Shown piece by piece: positions 17,719 through 27,069 of a stretch of DNA of 64,000 nt. Position 1 is the first letter of the stretch; every line of letters begins with the position of its first letter. The stretch spans positions 368,450-432,449 of the forward strand of contig CAZQQU010000001.1 of assembly GCA_964595625.1 (NCBI GenBank), written 5' to 3'. Source of the stretch: CAZQQU01 sp964595625 (GTDB lineage: Bacteria > Bacteroidota > Bacteroidia > Flavobacteriales > Flavobacteriaceae). Below the pieces are notes generated by a model. The model did not search any database. It saw only the letters and a list, made by a program, of their open reading frames with translations, and was not told where the DNA came from. A program made the translations under genes and the position numbers.

Positions 17719-17739
17719 AGTTAATAATATTTATTAACT
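17719..17739. repeat. Inverted repeat upstream of C1q-like gene, possible operator
   Basis: AGTTAATAA - TAT - TTATTAACT, a perfect 9-bp inverted repeat. Further GTTAA/TTAAC half-sites lie on either side (AACGTTAA at 17711 and TTGTTAAC at 17741). It lies 22 bases before the start codon on the minus strand, a position where a regulator would meet polymerase. Confidence 0.5.
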
Positions 17740-17764
17740 ATTGTTAACTTTATGGAAGAAAAAA

Positions 17765-18589
17765 CTAGTTATTTCCTAGGATGATAGGCAGTCCATCTTC
17801 GCCACTTCCGATAACAATAACTTTGGAATTGGGCGATTTGGCTAGCTCTAAAGTAGCTTGTATCCCTTTCTCTTTTAAAACCCGATCGGTTAATGAGGCA
17901 TTAAGAATATTATTAGCTCGGGCTTTCCCTTCAGCATCAATACGCTGTCTTTCAGCTTCTTTTTCGGCCTTTTGGAGTCTAAATTCATATTCTAGAGCTT
18001 CTTGTTCTTGACTCAATTTTTTTTCAATGGCTTGTTTAATGGTCAGTGGTAGAGTGACATCACGCACCAATACTTCGTTGAGCTGAATATATTGTCCTTC
18101 GAGGAGTTTATTGGTTTCTACAAAAATTTCTGATTGAATGGCATCTCTTTTTGTAGAATAAAGTTGCTCGGGAGTATAACGTCCAATGACACTTCTGGCT
18201 GCAGAACGTATGGCAGGTAAGAGTACTCTTTGTATATAGGCTTCACTACGCTCTTGGTGTAATTTTCCTAAATTGTTATACTCGGGTTGGAACCAAACAG
18301 AAGCATCTATTAAAATATCCAAGCCGTTAGAAGATAAGGCTTGAATTTTTTCAGAAAGTTCTTGTTGACGAACCTCATAGACAATTACTGAATTCCATGG
18401 GGCGATTAGGTGAAACCCTTCTCCCAGAGGAGGACGATCAGTCACAACACCACCGGCAAAAGGTTTGTACAAAACACCGGCACTACCGGCTCCAATGGTA
18501 ATTACACACTTTAATAAAATAAATAATACCGCTACTGCAGCAATGATAATGGGCAATCCAATTTTAGGGGTTACTTGTTTGTTACTCAT
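17765..18589 (-). CDS. Prohibitin/SPFH-domain membrane protein
   Basis: A 274-residue SPFH-family protein with one N-terminal membrane helix (about residues 13-33), then the SPFH/PHB domain (TIGAGSAGVLYKPFAGGVV; VYEVRQQELSEKIQALSSNGLDILIDASVWFQ). A long helical region with coiled-coil character follows (ALEYEFRLQKAEKEAERQRIDAEGKA). Such proteins form large rings or cages at membranes and affect membrane-protein turnover and domain organisation. It lies between the VWA-like gene and the C1q-like gene with short gaps. No ftsH partner is in view. Confidence 0.92.
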   Translation of the reverse strand: MSNKQVTPKIGLPIIIAAVAVLFILLKCVITIGAGSAGVLYKPFAGGVVTDRPPLGEGFHLIAPWNSVIVYEVRQQELSEKIQALSSNGLDILIDASVWFQPEYNNLGKLHQERSEAYIQRVLLPAIRSAARSVIGRYTPEQLYSTKRDAIQSEIFVETNKLLEGQYIQLNEVLVRDVTLPLTIKQAIEKKLSQEQEALEYEFRLQKAEKEAERQRIDAEGKARANNILNASLTDRVLKEKGIQATLELAKSPNSKVIVIGSGEDGLPIILGNN

Positions 18590-18620
18590 GACTTCTTATA
18601 TCTAATTAAAATTCAATGCT

Positions 18621-20645
18621 TTATATTAATCCGTTGTATTTTCTAATAAACCACTCTATCGACAATACACTTACTAACAAGAACAACAACCATTTCCAAT
18701 CCACTAAAAACACTGATTTTGTTTGACTTTTTTGAATGGGTTTAAAATTCTCATCTTCTAATAAAATGTCTATCAGGGATTTATAATTTGCTGTGTTGTA
18801 AATTTGCTGGGTATGTGAAATTTCTAGTAACCTTTGGGTATCGGCATTTAAAAACTGTCGCTCTACCTCATACCCCAAGATACTAAACTCTCCTGAACGA
18901 GAATAGTTCTCGTCTTTCACCGTTACAGTAAAGTCATAATTACCGGTAGGAAGACTGCTCAAATTTACTTCAAAATAATTATTTCTCAACAAAAAAGGAA
19001 ACGAATAGCTCTCCTGTGTTTCTTGATTTTTTACCACAATGGTCAAAGAAGCTTGGCTGTTAAAAATATAATTTTGATCAAAAAATTGAGCTTTAATTTT
19101 GACATCGTCATGGTGGTAGTAAAACGGTTCCGCTTGAACATCCAAACGATTGCGTTGTTGGTCAGAAGCTAAATATTGTACAATCGCCGATAAGAAATCG
19201 TCAAAAGGTTGAAAATTTTTATGCTTTACATAAACGGCGGCACGCCATCTCCACCAACCTTCACCATCCAATACCCCAATTCTCATACCTTCGGTTTCTA
19301 GGGTTGCGGCCAGTGGACTTTCCGTAATAATTTGATGAATCTTTTGTTCCAACAGGATCTGATGAGGCACCGAATAACTTAGTGTACCCAAGCTGGTTTC
19401 CAAAGGTGGAAAGCTGGAAAAACCGATATCATCTACTTGAAAAATACTATATCCAGTATGTAATACTCCTTGTACTTGCTCTCGGTTAAATGCATTTTTT
19501 CTAAACCAAGATTGGGACCGATTCAGAAAATTCCAATCCGTATGAACTCCGGTTATAACCAACATATTACTTTTACTCTGAACCAGCTGATTCCACACCC
19601 TATCAAAAGTAGAATTGGGCTGATACAAAATCACCAAATGGGATTCTTCCAGGTGTTTATCAGCTTCTTGGGGAGTTGTAAAAACAACCTTACGTTGTTC
19701 GTTACTGCCTATACTTTTATGCAATGCTCCTAAGTCGGGATGAACTAGATCGCTCACTATCAACACTTGGGTGGCCTGATCAATCACTTCAATGGCAAAA
19801 TGACGCGTATTATTTGATATGAGTTTTTCGTCCGGCAGTGGAGTAATATGAGCTTCATAAGTCTGGATACCTGTTTGATTGGCCAACAAGGTAAAATGCA
19901 GTAACTGTACATTATTTTGAGGGCTCAAAGTGAGGGTATTCCTATACACAATCGAAGCACCTTGACGAACAGTAACTTCTTGAGAAATGGTTTCGTCTCC
20001 GGTGTATCCCACAAACATTTCAACTGGGAATTCATTTTTTAAATATGCATAGCGATTGACATGGATAGAACCTATATACAAGTCACTGTGCTGAACCGTA
20101 TCGCCCAGAACCACCGGATATACCGGTTGATTAAGTCGGTCTTTGATAAATCGATAATCGGTTCCCCAGGTCTGATTGCCATCCGTGACTAAAACAATGG
20201 GCGCGGTTTGATTTTTATAAATATCCCGAACACTGAATAAGGCTTCTGAAATTTTGGTATGACTGTCTACAAATTGTAACGAATCCAAAGGGTGCAAATC
20301 GTTTCCGAAACGATAATATTCCAATTCAAATCGTTGATTTAATTCGGTATTATTTTTAAAACCTTCTACCAAATCACCCACTTGAGAATCGCCTTCTAAA
20401 TAACTAATTGACTTGGAGTTATCGAGTAAAACTAAAAGTTTTGGTTTAACAGTTTCTAGAGAAATAGTTTTGAGCGAGGGATTGATGAGTAGGAGTAACA
20501 ATAAGAAAATGCTCAAAAAACGTAAGCTACCAAATATCCACCGCAATCGGGTAGAAAGTGTTGATCGGTAACCATACAAATAATAGGCAATCGTAAACGA
20601 AACTACAAGAGCGAGAATAAGAAAAAAAAGAGTGTCATGTTGCAT
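18621..20645 (-). CDS. VWA-like domain membrane protein
   Basis: A 674-residue membrane protein. Two N-terminal helices (about 6-24 and 38-54) are followed by a von Willebrand A-like domain. The MIDAS motif is DNSKS (Asp75, Ser77, Ser79), with a later aspartate in VLVTDGNQTWG (Asp155). The middle is beta-rich, with Ig-like strands (QEVTVRQGASIVYRN; ASLTIVVKNQETQ), and a single helix (WLLFLLVSVLSIEWFI) sits near the end. The architecture resembles BatA/BatB-related proteins and the large glutamine-amidotransferase-like membrane proteins. It probably acts on the periplasmic side; a specific partner is not known. It is located 24 bases after fabG and 31 before the prohibitin gene, so probably in one operon. 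Confidence 0.82.
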   Translation of the reverse strand: MQHDTLFFLILALVVSFTIAYYLYGYRSTLSTRLRWIFGSLRFLSIFLLLLLLINPSLKTISLETVKPKLLVLLDNSKSISYLEGDSQVGDLVEGFKNNTELNQRFELEYYRFGNDLHPLDSLQFVDSHTKISEALFSVRDIYKNQTAPIVLVTDGNQTWGTDYRFIKDRLNQPVYPVVLGDTVQHSDLYIGSIHVNRYAYLKNEFPVEMFVGYTGDETISQEVTVRQGASIVYRNTLTLSPQNNVQLLHFTLLANQTGIQTYEAHITPLPDEKLISNNTRHFAIEVIDQATQVLIVSDLVHPDLGALHKSIGSNEQRKVVFTTPQEADKHLEESHLVILYQPNSTFDRVWNQLVQSKSNMLVITGVHTDWNFLNRSQSWFRKNAFNREQVQGVLHTGYSIFQVDDIGFSSFPPLETSLGTLSYSVPHQILLEQKIHQIITESPLAATLETEGMRIGVLDGEGWWRWRAAVYVKHKNFQPFDDFLSAIVQYLASDQQRNRLDVQAEPFYYHHDDVKIKAQFFDQNYIFNSQASLTIVVKNQETQESYSFPFLLRNNYFEVNLSSLPTGNYDFTVTVKDENYSRSGEFSILGYEVERQFLNADTQRLLEISHTQQIYNTANYKSLIDILLEDENFKPIQKSQTKSVFLVDWKWLLFLLVSVLSIEWFIRKYNGLI

Positions 20646-20669
20646 CGTTGTTCATCCTTGCTTTACCGC

Positions 20670-21416
20670 TTAGGTTAACATACCTCCATCCACATGAATG
20701 ACTTGTCCGGTGATATAATCAGATAAATCACTTCCTAAAAACACACACAAATGAGCTACGTCATCGGGAGTACCACCTCGTTTCAACGGAATTGCTTCTC
20801 GCCATTCTTGAACCACTTTAGCATCGAGTTGAGCGGTCATATCTGTTTCGATAAACCCGGGGGCTACCGCATTACAGCGAATATTACGCGAACCTAATTC
20901 TAAGGCGATGGATTTAGTAAAACCTATAATACCGGCTTTGGATGCCGCATAATTGGCTTGTCCTTTATTTCCTTTCACACCAACCACACTACTCATATTG
21001 ATAATCGACCCCTTGCGCTGTTTAAGCATGACCGATTGTACGGCTTTGGTCATGTTATACACCGATTTGAGGTTTATATTAATAACCGAATCAAAATCTT
21101 CTTCTGACATACGAAGAAGCAGGTTGTCCCGGGTTATTCCGGCATTATTAACTAACACATCTATTTGTCCAAATTCTTCTATTACCTGAGCCACGAGTTG
21201 TTGGGATTGTTCAAAGCTAGACGCATCGCTTTGGTAGGCATTAAACCGGACTCCCTGAGCAGTAATTTCTTGTTTCAAACTTTCGAGTGCCGAAGTACTA
21301 CTGCGATAGGTTACAACTACATCCGCGCCATGTTTGGCAAAATTAAGTGCAATGGCTTGTCCAATTCCTTTTCCACCTCCGGTGATTATAGCTGTTTTTC
21401 CTTCTAATAATTTCAT
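20670..21416 (-). CDS. fabG: 3-oxoacyl-[acyl-carrier-protein] reductase
   Basis: An NADPH-dependent reductase of the fatty-acid elongation cycle, 248 residues from ATG 21416 (MKLLEGKTAIITGG). The cofactor loop is GGGKGIGQA, followed by VTYRSS. The structural motif is VNNAGITRDNLLLRMSEEDF, a hallmark of FabG. The catalytic Ser/Tyr/Lys are in NMSSVVGVKGNKGQANYAASKAG, and GFIETDMT and YITGQVIHVDGGM complete the fold. An ATG at 21425 adds three residues and is less typical. It heads the VWA - prohibitin - C1q run on the minus strand. Confidence 0.95.
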   Translation of the reverse strand: MKLLEGKTAIITGGGKGIGQAIALNFAKHGADVVVTYRSSTSALESLKQEITAQGVRFNAYQSDASSFEQSQQLVAQVIEEFGQIDVLVNNAGITRDNLLLRMSEEDFDSVININLKSVYNMTKAVQSVMLKQRKGSIINMSSVVGVKGNKGQANYAASKAGIIGFTKSIALELGSRNIRCNAVAPGFIETDMTAQLDAKVVQEWREAIPLKRGGTPDDVAHLCVFLGSDLSDYITGQVIHVDGGMLT

Positions 21417-21472
21417 TACTGACAAAATATTTAGATGTTACAAAAATAGATTTTACTTAAAATATCACAAAT

Positions 21473-22717
21473 TTAACGTTCAAAATCTCGTAATGTTTTA
21501 ACAATAATGGATACACAATCGAGTAATTGTTCTTCTGTCATGACCAGTGGTGGTGTAAATCGAATGATATTCCCATGGGTGGGCTTGGCCAATAATCCGC
21601 TGTCTTTCAGGGCCACACAAATGTCCCAAGCAGTGGAGCTATCTTCGCTGTCATTAATAACTATGGCGTTGAGTAATCCTTTGCCACGCACTAATTTTAG
21701 AATCGAACTTTGAGAAATATATTCGTTTAATTTTTGTCTAAAAATACCCCCTAAATAGGCCGCATTTTGTGCCAACTTTTCCTCTTCTACTACTTCCAAA
21801 GCACAGATAGCAACAGCCGCTGCTATTGGGTTCCCTCCAAAGGTAGATCCATGTTGCCCCGGTTGAATCACATCCATAATGGCATCATCAGCCAAGACCG
21901 CAGAAACAGGATACATACCTCCCGACAAAGCTTTTCCGAGTGTCACGATATCGGGACGAACTTTTTCGTGATCGCAAGCCAAACGCATTCCAGTACGTGC
22001 AATGCCCGTTTGAATTTCATCCGCTATAAACAAAACTTGATGTTGCTTACATAAATCATACGCCCTCGCTAAATAACCGTCATCGGGTACATTAACTCCG
22101 GCTTCCCCTTGAATAGGTTCTACCAAAAATCCAGCAACAGTGGGGTATTGAGATAACACGTTTTCTAAAGCCGAGATATCGTTATATGGTATTCGGATAA
22201 AACCATCTGTATAAGGTCCAAAATTTTGACGTGCTTCTGCATCGCTAGAAAAAGAAACTATGGTAGTAGTACGTCCGTGAAAGTTATTTTCACAAACAAC
22301 AATTAGGGCTTGATTTTCAGGAACTCCTTTTTTTTCATAAGCCCACTTTCGGGTTAGTTTGATAGCCGTTTCAACCGCTTCGGCGCCGGTGTTCATGGGT
22401 AGTAATTTATCATAGCCAAAATAATGAGACATAAACTGTTCGTAGGCGCCTAATTGATCGTTGTAAAAAGCGCGTGAAGTCAATGCCAACCTTTGAGCTT
22501 GTTGGACCAAAGCGTTCACGATTTTTGGATGACAATGCCCTTGATTAACCGCTGAATAAGCCGAAAGAAAATCGTAGTATTTTTTTCCTTCCACATCCCA
22601 GACATACACACCCTCTCCCCGACTCAACACCACCGGCAATGGGTGATAGTTGTGAGCGCCATAGCGCCATTCTAAATCAATCGCTTCTTGGGAAGTCAGT
22701 TTTTTGAAAGTACTCAT
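21473..22717 (-). CDS. rocD: Ornithine--oxo-acid transaminase
   Basis: A PLP-dependent class III aminotransferase converting ornithine and 2-oxoglutarate to glutamate semialdehyde and glutamate; 414 residues. Typical segments are LEWRYGAHNYHPLPVVLSRG, GHCHPKIV, NTGAEAVETAIKLTRKW, NNFHGRTTT, VEPIQGEAGVNVP and DEIQTGIARTG. The PLP lysine is in TLGKALSGGMYPVSAV. ATG 22717 (MSTFKKLTSQ) is chosen. A frame back to 22819 is excluded because a consensus promoter sits within that extension, making transcription start near 22782. Upstream on the same strand is a transaldolase gene. Confidence 0.96.
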   Translation of the reverse strand: MSTFKKLTSQEAIDLEWRYGAHNYHPLPVVLSRGEGVYVWDVEGKKYYDFLSAYSAVNQGHCHPKIVNALVQQAQRLALTSRAFYNDQLGAYEQFMSHYFGYDKLLPMNTGAEAVETAIKLTRKWAYEKKGVPENQALIVVCENNFHGRTTTIVSFSSDAEARQNFGPYTDGFIRIPYNDISALENVLSQYPTVAGFLVEPIQGEAGVNVPDDGYLARAYDLCKQHQVLFIADEIQTGIARTGMRLACDHEKVRPDIVTLGKALSGGMYPVSAVLADDAIMDVIQPGQHGSTFGGNPIAAAVAICALEVVEEEKLAQNAAYLGGIFRQKLNEYISQSSILKLVRGKGLLNAIVINDSEDSSTAWDICVALKDSGLLAKPTHGNIIRFTPPLVMTEEQLLDCVSIIVKTLRDFER

Positions 22718-22788
22718 ACTAGGTTTTTTTGAATCTAAGTCGTTGTTTCTTCTTATTGATAATAAAGGAGAGAAATTTTCCTTTTTTA

Positions 22789-22820
22789 CAAAAATAGGGG
22801 TTCTTTTATGGTTTATCAAA
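22789..22820 (-). promoter_or_regulatory. Promoter of rocD
   Basis: Minus-strand TTTG (22820-22817), a 20-base spacer and TATTTTTG (22796-22789). This full consensus match predicts a leader of about 65 bases and fixes the rocD start downstream of it. Confidence 0.7.
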
Positions 22821-22825
22821 AAAAA

Positions 22826-23479
22826 TTAATTCCCTTTTTTATAATCCTCTAAAAATTTAGCTAATCCGATATCTGTAAGTGGGTGGTTCAGTAAACCTAA
22901 AATGGAAGAAAGTGGTCCTGTCATCACATCGGCACCAATCTTAGCACAGTCGATAATATGCATGGTATGTCGGACAGAGGCAGCTAAAATTTGAGTTTCA
23001 AAACCGTAATTATCATAAATCTGTCGGATTTCGGCAATGAGATTCAATCCATCGGTTGAAACATCGTCTAAGCGACCAATAAAAGGCGACACATAAGTAG
23101 CACCTGCTTTGGCAGCTAACAAAGCTTGACCAGCCGAAAACACCAACGTACAATTGGTACGAATTCCTTGATCGGTAAAATATTTAATGGCTTGAATACC
23201 GTCTTTAATCATCGGTACTTTTACCACTATTTGTTCGTGTAAAGCAGCTAGCTCTTCCCCTTCTTTAATTATTTCATCATAAGTGGTAGCGATTACTTCT
23301 GCAGACACATCTCCAGTAACTATTTCACAGATATCCACATAGTGTTTTAATATATTGTTTTTTCCCGTAATACCTTCTTTGGCCATCAAAGAGGGATTGG
23401 TGGTAACTCCGTCTAAAACACCTAAGTCTTGGGCTTGTTGAATTTGCGCAATATTGGCGGTATCAATAAAAAATTTCAT
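22826..23479 (-). CDS. Transaldolase / fructose-6-phosphate aldolase family
   Basis: A 217-residue small transaldolase of the FSA/TalC type, a TIM barrel that forms a Schiff base. N-terminal MKFFIDTANI, then GVTTNPSLMAKEG. The catalytic lysine is Lys87 in IVVKVPMIKDG. NCTLVFSAGQALLAAKAGATYVSPFIGRLDD and ILAASVRH complete the signature. It links the pentose phosphate pathway with glycolysis. Family members differ between transaldolase and FSA activity, and I cannot separate them reliably here. A TATTTTTG box lies 27 bases upstream of the start. Confidence 0.93.
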   Translation of the reverse strand: MKFFIDTANIAQIQQAQDLGVLDGVTTNPSLMAKEGITGKNNILKHYVDICEIVTGDVSAEVIATTYDEIIKEGEELAALHEQIVVKVPMIKDGIQAIKYFTDQGIRTNCTLVFSAGQALLAAKAGATYVSPFIGRLDDVSTDGLNLIAEIRQIYDNYGFETQILAASVRHTMHIIDCAKIGADVMTGPLSSILGLLNHPLTDIGLAKFLEDYKKGN

Positions 23480-23505
23480 GGTATGTTGATTTTAATTTTT
23501 CTCTG

Positions 23506-23513
23506 CAAAAATA
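23506..23513 (-). promoter_or_regulatory. Candidate -7 promoter box of transaldolase gene
   Basis: TATTTTTG on the minus strand, 27 bases before the start. No clear -33 TTTG at the expected distance. Confidence 0.4.
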
Positions 23514-23577
23514 CAATAAGTATTACTCTTTTTTTAGTAAAAATTTATATTCCTCGGTGGGGTTTAAAGCCGCCTAT

Positions 23578-24387
23578 CTATTTCCCAATTTTATAATGAT
23601 TCATCAGCATTTTTTCATACCAGCGACTGGGTAGATTTTTCTTTAAAAACACCGAAAATTTTTGTAAAAAACTTCCCACTTTATAACTCACCTTGGGATG
23701 AGGATTTTGAATAATCCGATATATCACCCGCGCCATTTCGATAGGGTCCTGACCACTTTGGACATGCGAATTGATCAGATCAAGTGTCGTTTTATAATCA
23801 GTATAATAGGCAGATTCTTGTCGTAATGGGTGGTGGTATCTGCCGGCTGCAATATTGGTTGCAAAATCACCCGGGGCCACATTGGTCAGTTGAATTTGAA
23901 AATTTTTATTTTCCATACGCATCGCCTCCGTCAACATTTCCAAAGCGGCTTTGGAGGCCGAATAATAACTTCGGTAGGGCAAACCCATATATCCAGCAAT
24001 GGAAGTGATATTTATGATATGCCCTCGCTGTTGAGCTCTCATAATGGGTAAAACCGCCTTCATCATCCGAATCGGGCCGTAGAAATTGGTTTCAAAAACC
24101 TTGTGAATTTCACTATCAGGTATTTCTTCTGCCGGCCCAGTAATCCCGATTCCGGCATTATTTATCAATACATCAATAGTAGGACTGTGCGCTAACACTT
24201 GATTAATAAACGCCTGAACTGAATCCTTCTGCTGCACATCCAAAGGCAGCAATAAAAAACGACTGTCAGGGTATTTATCGGGAGTTCGACTGCTACCTAT
24301 AACCCGATAACCTCGGTCGGTCAGATAATCTCCAATGGATTTCCCAATTCCAGAAGAAGCACCTGTTATACAAATAGTTTTAGACAT
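23578..24387 (-). CDS. SDR family oxidoreductase
   Basis: A 269-residue short-chain dehydrogenase. Cofactor loop GASSGIGKS, then IGSSRTPDKYPD; NNAGIGITG; catalytic Ser in INITSIAGYMG and YxxxK in YYSASKAALEM. The C-terminus is longer and basic (SFLQKFSVFLKKNLPSRWYEKMLMNHYKIGK), a tail seen on SDRs of the retinol/steroid-type group that may sit at the membrane. The substrate is not evident. It is separated by about 140 bases from the esterase gene upstream; that gap holds no gene and no clear promoter. Confidence 0.88.
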   Translation of the reverse strand: MSKTICITGASSGIGKSIGDYLTDRGYRVIGSSRTPDKYPDSRFLLLPLDVQQKDSVQAFINQVLAHSPTIDVLINNAGIGITGPAEEIPDSEIHKVFETNFYGPIRMMKAVLPIMRAQQRGHIINITSIAGYMGLPYRSYYSASKAALEMLTEAMRMENKNFQIQLTNVAPGDFATNIAAGRYHHPLRQESAYYTDYKTTLDLINSHVQSGQDPIEMARVIYRIIQNPHPKVSYKVGSFLQKFSVFLKKNLPSRWYEKMLMNHYKIGK

Positions 24388-24530
24388 ACTGATTGAAAGT
24401 TAGAAAATAAACTAGGAACCCCGACATGTTATAAAAATCTTTAGGGACTTCTTAACATCACCGTTAAAAAGCAATTTACAATTTAAAAATGATCGCTATA
24501 TCACGTGTAACTTACTTGATTTCGATGCGT

Positions 24531-25334
24531 TTATTGTTGAAACACCCATTCCAGTGCCTGAACTTTTGTGGCTCGATAAATGGTATGGTGCTTTTCATTA
24601 GGCATATCGGCATAAAACCATCTCAAAGTAGGATAATTTTCATTTTTTAATAGCTGAGCAACAGCTTGTGTATGTTGTGAAATATCTATCGCATCCGAAC
24701 CGGCAAACCAAAACTTGATTTCTCGGTCGGGCAATCGACTCAAATAAGTGGTGGCCTCTTTAACTAAATAATGATTATTCCACCAAAGCGAAGGATCCAT
24801 AGCGATATAAAAATCAAACAAATCGGGTTGTACCCAAAGGGTTTCAACCACAAACAAACCCGCTAGCGACTCCCCAATGATTCCTTTTTGGGAAGTGGTA
24901 CGATACCGATGGTTTATTTCAGTTATAAGCTCCTCTTTTATAAAGGTTCTGAACACAGAAGCTCCGTCAGATAAGGGGGCGATACTCTCTTCCTCGGCTA
25001 CTTGAGAAGCTCCGGTAAGGTCTCTTCGGCGGTTGGTATTTTCAATACCTACCAAAATCATAGGAGGAATTTTATGGGCTGCAATCAGTTCGGCCAGTGT
25101 ATTAGCTATATGTGGAAAATCTTCTTGAATTCCGCCGTCAGGCATATACAACACCGGATAAGCCTGAGTTGTATTCGCATAATTGGGAGGCAACCACACG
25201 TTTATCACCCGTTTTTCGTCCAGAACTTGCGAAAACAAACTAAAGCTTTCATGAACCGGAATGGGATCTTGAGGGAATGCCTTTTTACAAGAAACCATTA
25301 ATAGAAGCGTAAGAAAAATTGCTATTTTTTTCAC
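24531..25334 (-). CDS. Alpha/beta-hydrolase esterase lipoprotein
   Basis: A 267-residue lipoprotein esterase. The GTG start at 25334 gives MKKIAIFLTLLLMVSCKKAF with a lipobox (MVSC, Cys16). The fold resembles the esterase D/enterochelin-esterase group: NVWLPPNYANTTQAYPVLYMPDG, then the nucleophile elbow GIIGESLAGLFVVE, MDPSLWWNN, and a C-terminal His in NEKHHTIYR. It probably acts on an ester or siderophore-like substrate in the periplasm; specificity is unknown. It is adjacent to an AbgT-type transporter gene on the same strand, 40 bases away. Confidence 0.88.
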   Translation of the reverse strand: MKKIAIFLTLLLMVSCKKAFPQDPIPVHESFSLFSQVLDEKRVINVWLPPNYANTTQAYPVLYMPDGGIQEDFPHIANTLAELIAAHKIPPMILVGIENTNRRRDLTGASQVAEEESIAPLSDGASVFRTFIKEELITEINHRYRTTSQKGIIGESLAGLFVVETLWVQPDLFDFYIAMDPSLWWNNHYLVKEATTYLSRLPDREIKFWFAGSDAIDISQHTQAVAQLLKNENYPTLRWFYADMPNEKHHTIYRATKVQALEWVFQQ

Positions 25335-25374
25335 GTAAGTGCATTAAAAATTATAGATTTCTATTTAATCAAAT

Positions 25375-26928
25375 TTAGGGTAAATACTCGTATGTGGCCT
25401 GTAATCCCAAAGGGATACCCAGCGCCCAGTACAGGAGTAAAAACAGGGTCCAAATAACGGCTAATGCGATAGAATACGGAATCATCATGGAGGTTAATGT
25501 ACCAATACCGGTACTTTTAACATACTTCTGACAGAACACTACTACCAAAGGGAAATACGGCATCAAAGGTGTAATTATATTAGTAAAGGAATCACCCACG
25601 CGATAGGCGGCTTGAGTTAAATCGGGGGAAATACCCAATTGCATCAACATGGGCACAAAAATAGGCGATAGTAAGGCCCATTTAGCCGAAGCGGAACCGA
25701 TGAATAAATTGACGCACCCTACGATGATAATAATCGCAATAATGGTAATCTCTGCTGGCAGTGACATAGACTGTAATACCGCAGCTCCTTTTAAAGCAAT
25801 TAGCGCTCCGATGTTTGATTTTACAAAAGCATCAATAAACAACGCACAGAAAAAGGCCATCACGATGTAGTAGCTCATTGAATTCATCGACTTAGACATA
25901 CTGGCTATCACATCTTTGGTGTTTTTATATGTTTTACTCATATAGCCATAGACCACGCCCGGGATTAAAAATATGATAAAAATCAAGGGAACAATAGACT
26001 GCATCAAAGGTGCGGCAAACGAAGTGATTTTTCCATCAGGGGCACGTAACGCAGAATCAGAAGGTAATAACCATAAAAACAAACCTACCAACAAGGCTAT
26101 CATGGTAATCGTTGACCAAGTAAAAGCTCTTTTCTCGACTTTAGAGAGTTTTTCCATTTTAGGAAAATCTTTTTCGTCCATATCTACTTGCGAACTCTTA
26201 TTCAAACGGGGTTCAACAATTTTATCGGTGATATACCAACCTACCAAAATCACAATTAAAGTAGAAGATCCGGTAAAAAACCAGTTATTTAAAGGGTTTA
26301 ACTGAATTCCCGGATCCAAAATTTGAGCGGCCGATTGGGTAAATCCTTGTAAAAGTGGGTCGATACCCGACGGAATCGGATTGGCGCTAAACCCACCAGA
26401 AACACCGGCAAAAGCTGCAGCTATACCAGCAAGAGGGTGTCTTCCTGCTGCTAAAAAAATGACGGCTCCCAATGGAATAACTAGCACATATCCTGCATCT
26501 GCAGCTGTATGCGATATAATCGCAACAAAAATTAACATGGGAGTCAATAAAATTTTTGGTGTAAAACTCAACATCATTTTTAATCCGGCGTTGATATATC
26601 CCGAATTATCAGCTACCCCTACCCCTAGCATGGCTACCAATACGATACCTAAGGGTGCAAAGGAAGTAAAAGTAGTTACCATATTGGCTAAGAAAGCGGC
26701 CAGCGAATCCGCTTGTAGCAAATTTATGACCTGCAAAGCCGTACCGGTACGTGGATCGATTTCACTAAAGGAAAAATTGGAGAATATGGCCGATAAAACC
26801 CAAACCACAATCATAAGAACAAAAAACAAAACTGCAGGATCAGGCAATTTGTTTCCAGCCCTTTCAATAAAATCTAAAAATCTTCCGATAAAGCCCTTTT
26901 TTTCTGAGGGTAGCGTAGTTTGTTCCAT
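25375..26928 (-). CDS. AbgT family transporter
   Basis: A 517-residue inner-membrane transporter with about a dozen hydrophobic helices. The start MEQTTLPSEKKGFIGRFLDFIERAGNKLPDPAVLFF is typical, as are the re-entrant hairpin-type segments GVSGGFSANPIPSGIDPLLQGFTQ and LFIGSASAKWALLSPIFVPM. Near the end is DSFTNIITPLMPYFP. Characterised members carry p-aminobenzoyl-glutamate or export sulfonamides using the ion gradient, so either folate-breakdown uptake or drug efflux is possible here. It is the first gene of the minus-strand run ahead of the esterase lipoprotein. Confidence 0.95.
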   Translation of the reverse strand: MEQTTLPSEKKGFIGRFLDFIERAGNKLPDPAVLFFVLMIVVWVLSAIFSNFSFSEIDPRTGTALQVINLLQADSLAAFLANMVTTFTSFAPLGIVLVAMLGVGVADNSGYINAGLKMMLSFTPKILLTPMLIFVAIISHTAADAGYVLVIPLGAVIFLAAGRHPLAGIAAAFAGVSGGFSANPIPSGIDPLLQGFTQSAAQILDPGIQLNPLNNWFFTGSSTLIVILVGWYITDKIVEPRLNKSSQVDMDEKDFPKMEKLSKVEKRAFTWSTITMIALLVGLFLWLLPSDSALRAPDGKITSFAAPLMQSIVPLIFIIFLIPGVVYGYMSKTYKNTKDVIASMSKSMNSMSYYIVMAFFCALFIDAFVKSNIGALIALKGAAVLQSMSLPAEITIIAIIIIVGCVNLFIGSASAKWALLSPIFVPMLMQLGISPDLTQAAYRVGDSFTNIITPLMPYFPLVVVFCQKYVKSTGIGTLTSMMIPYSIALAVIWTLFLLLYWALGIPLGLQATYEYLP

Positions 26929-27034
26929 AAGTTTTTCTTAACAAGAATTTATACAAAGGCATAAAAGTATAAAAATATTTGACACATGAAATTCTATTTT
27001 TTTAAGTCAAAAAAAAACATTGTATAAAACATTA

Positions 27035-27047
27035 GTTAATATTTAAC
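27035..27047. repeat. Short inverted repeat near promoter of 27115 gene
   Basis: GTTAA - TAT - TTAAC. It lies 22 bases before a TATATTTG -7 box (27070-27077), covering the place where a -33 element would be. It resembles the core of the repeat upstream of the C1q-like gene. Confidence 0.3.
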
Positions 27048-27069
27048 ATAATATCATTGATTATTTTAG

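Noticed and set aside
26381..26941. A 186-residue plus-strand frame antisense to the AbgT transporter
   Set aside because: The minus strand has an unmistakable transporter; the plus frame is its mirror, with low-complexity Ala/Pro/Lys content.
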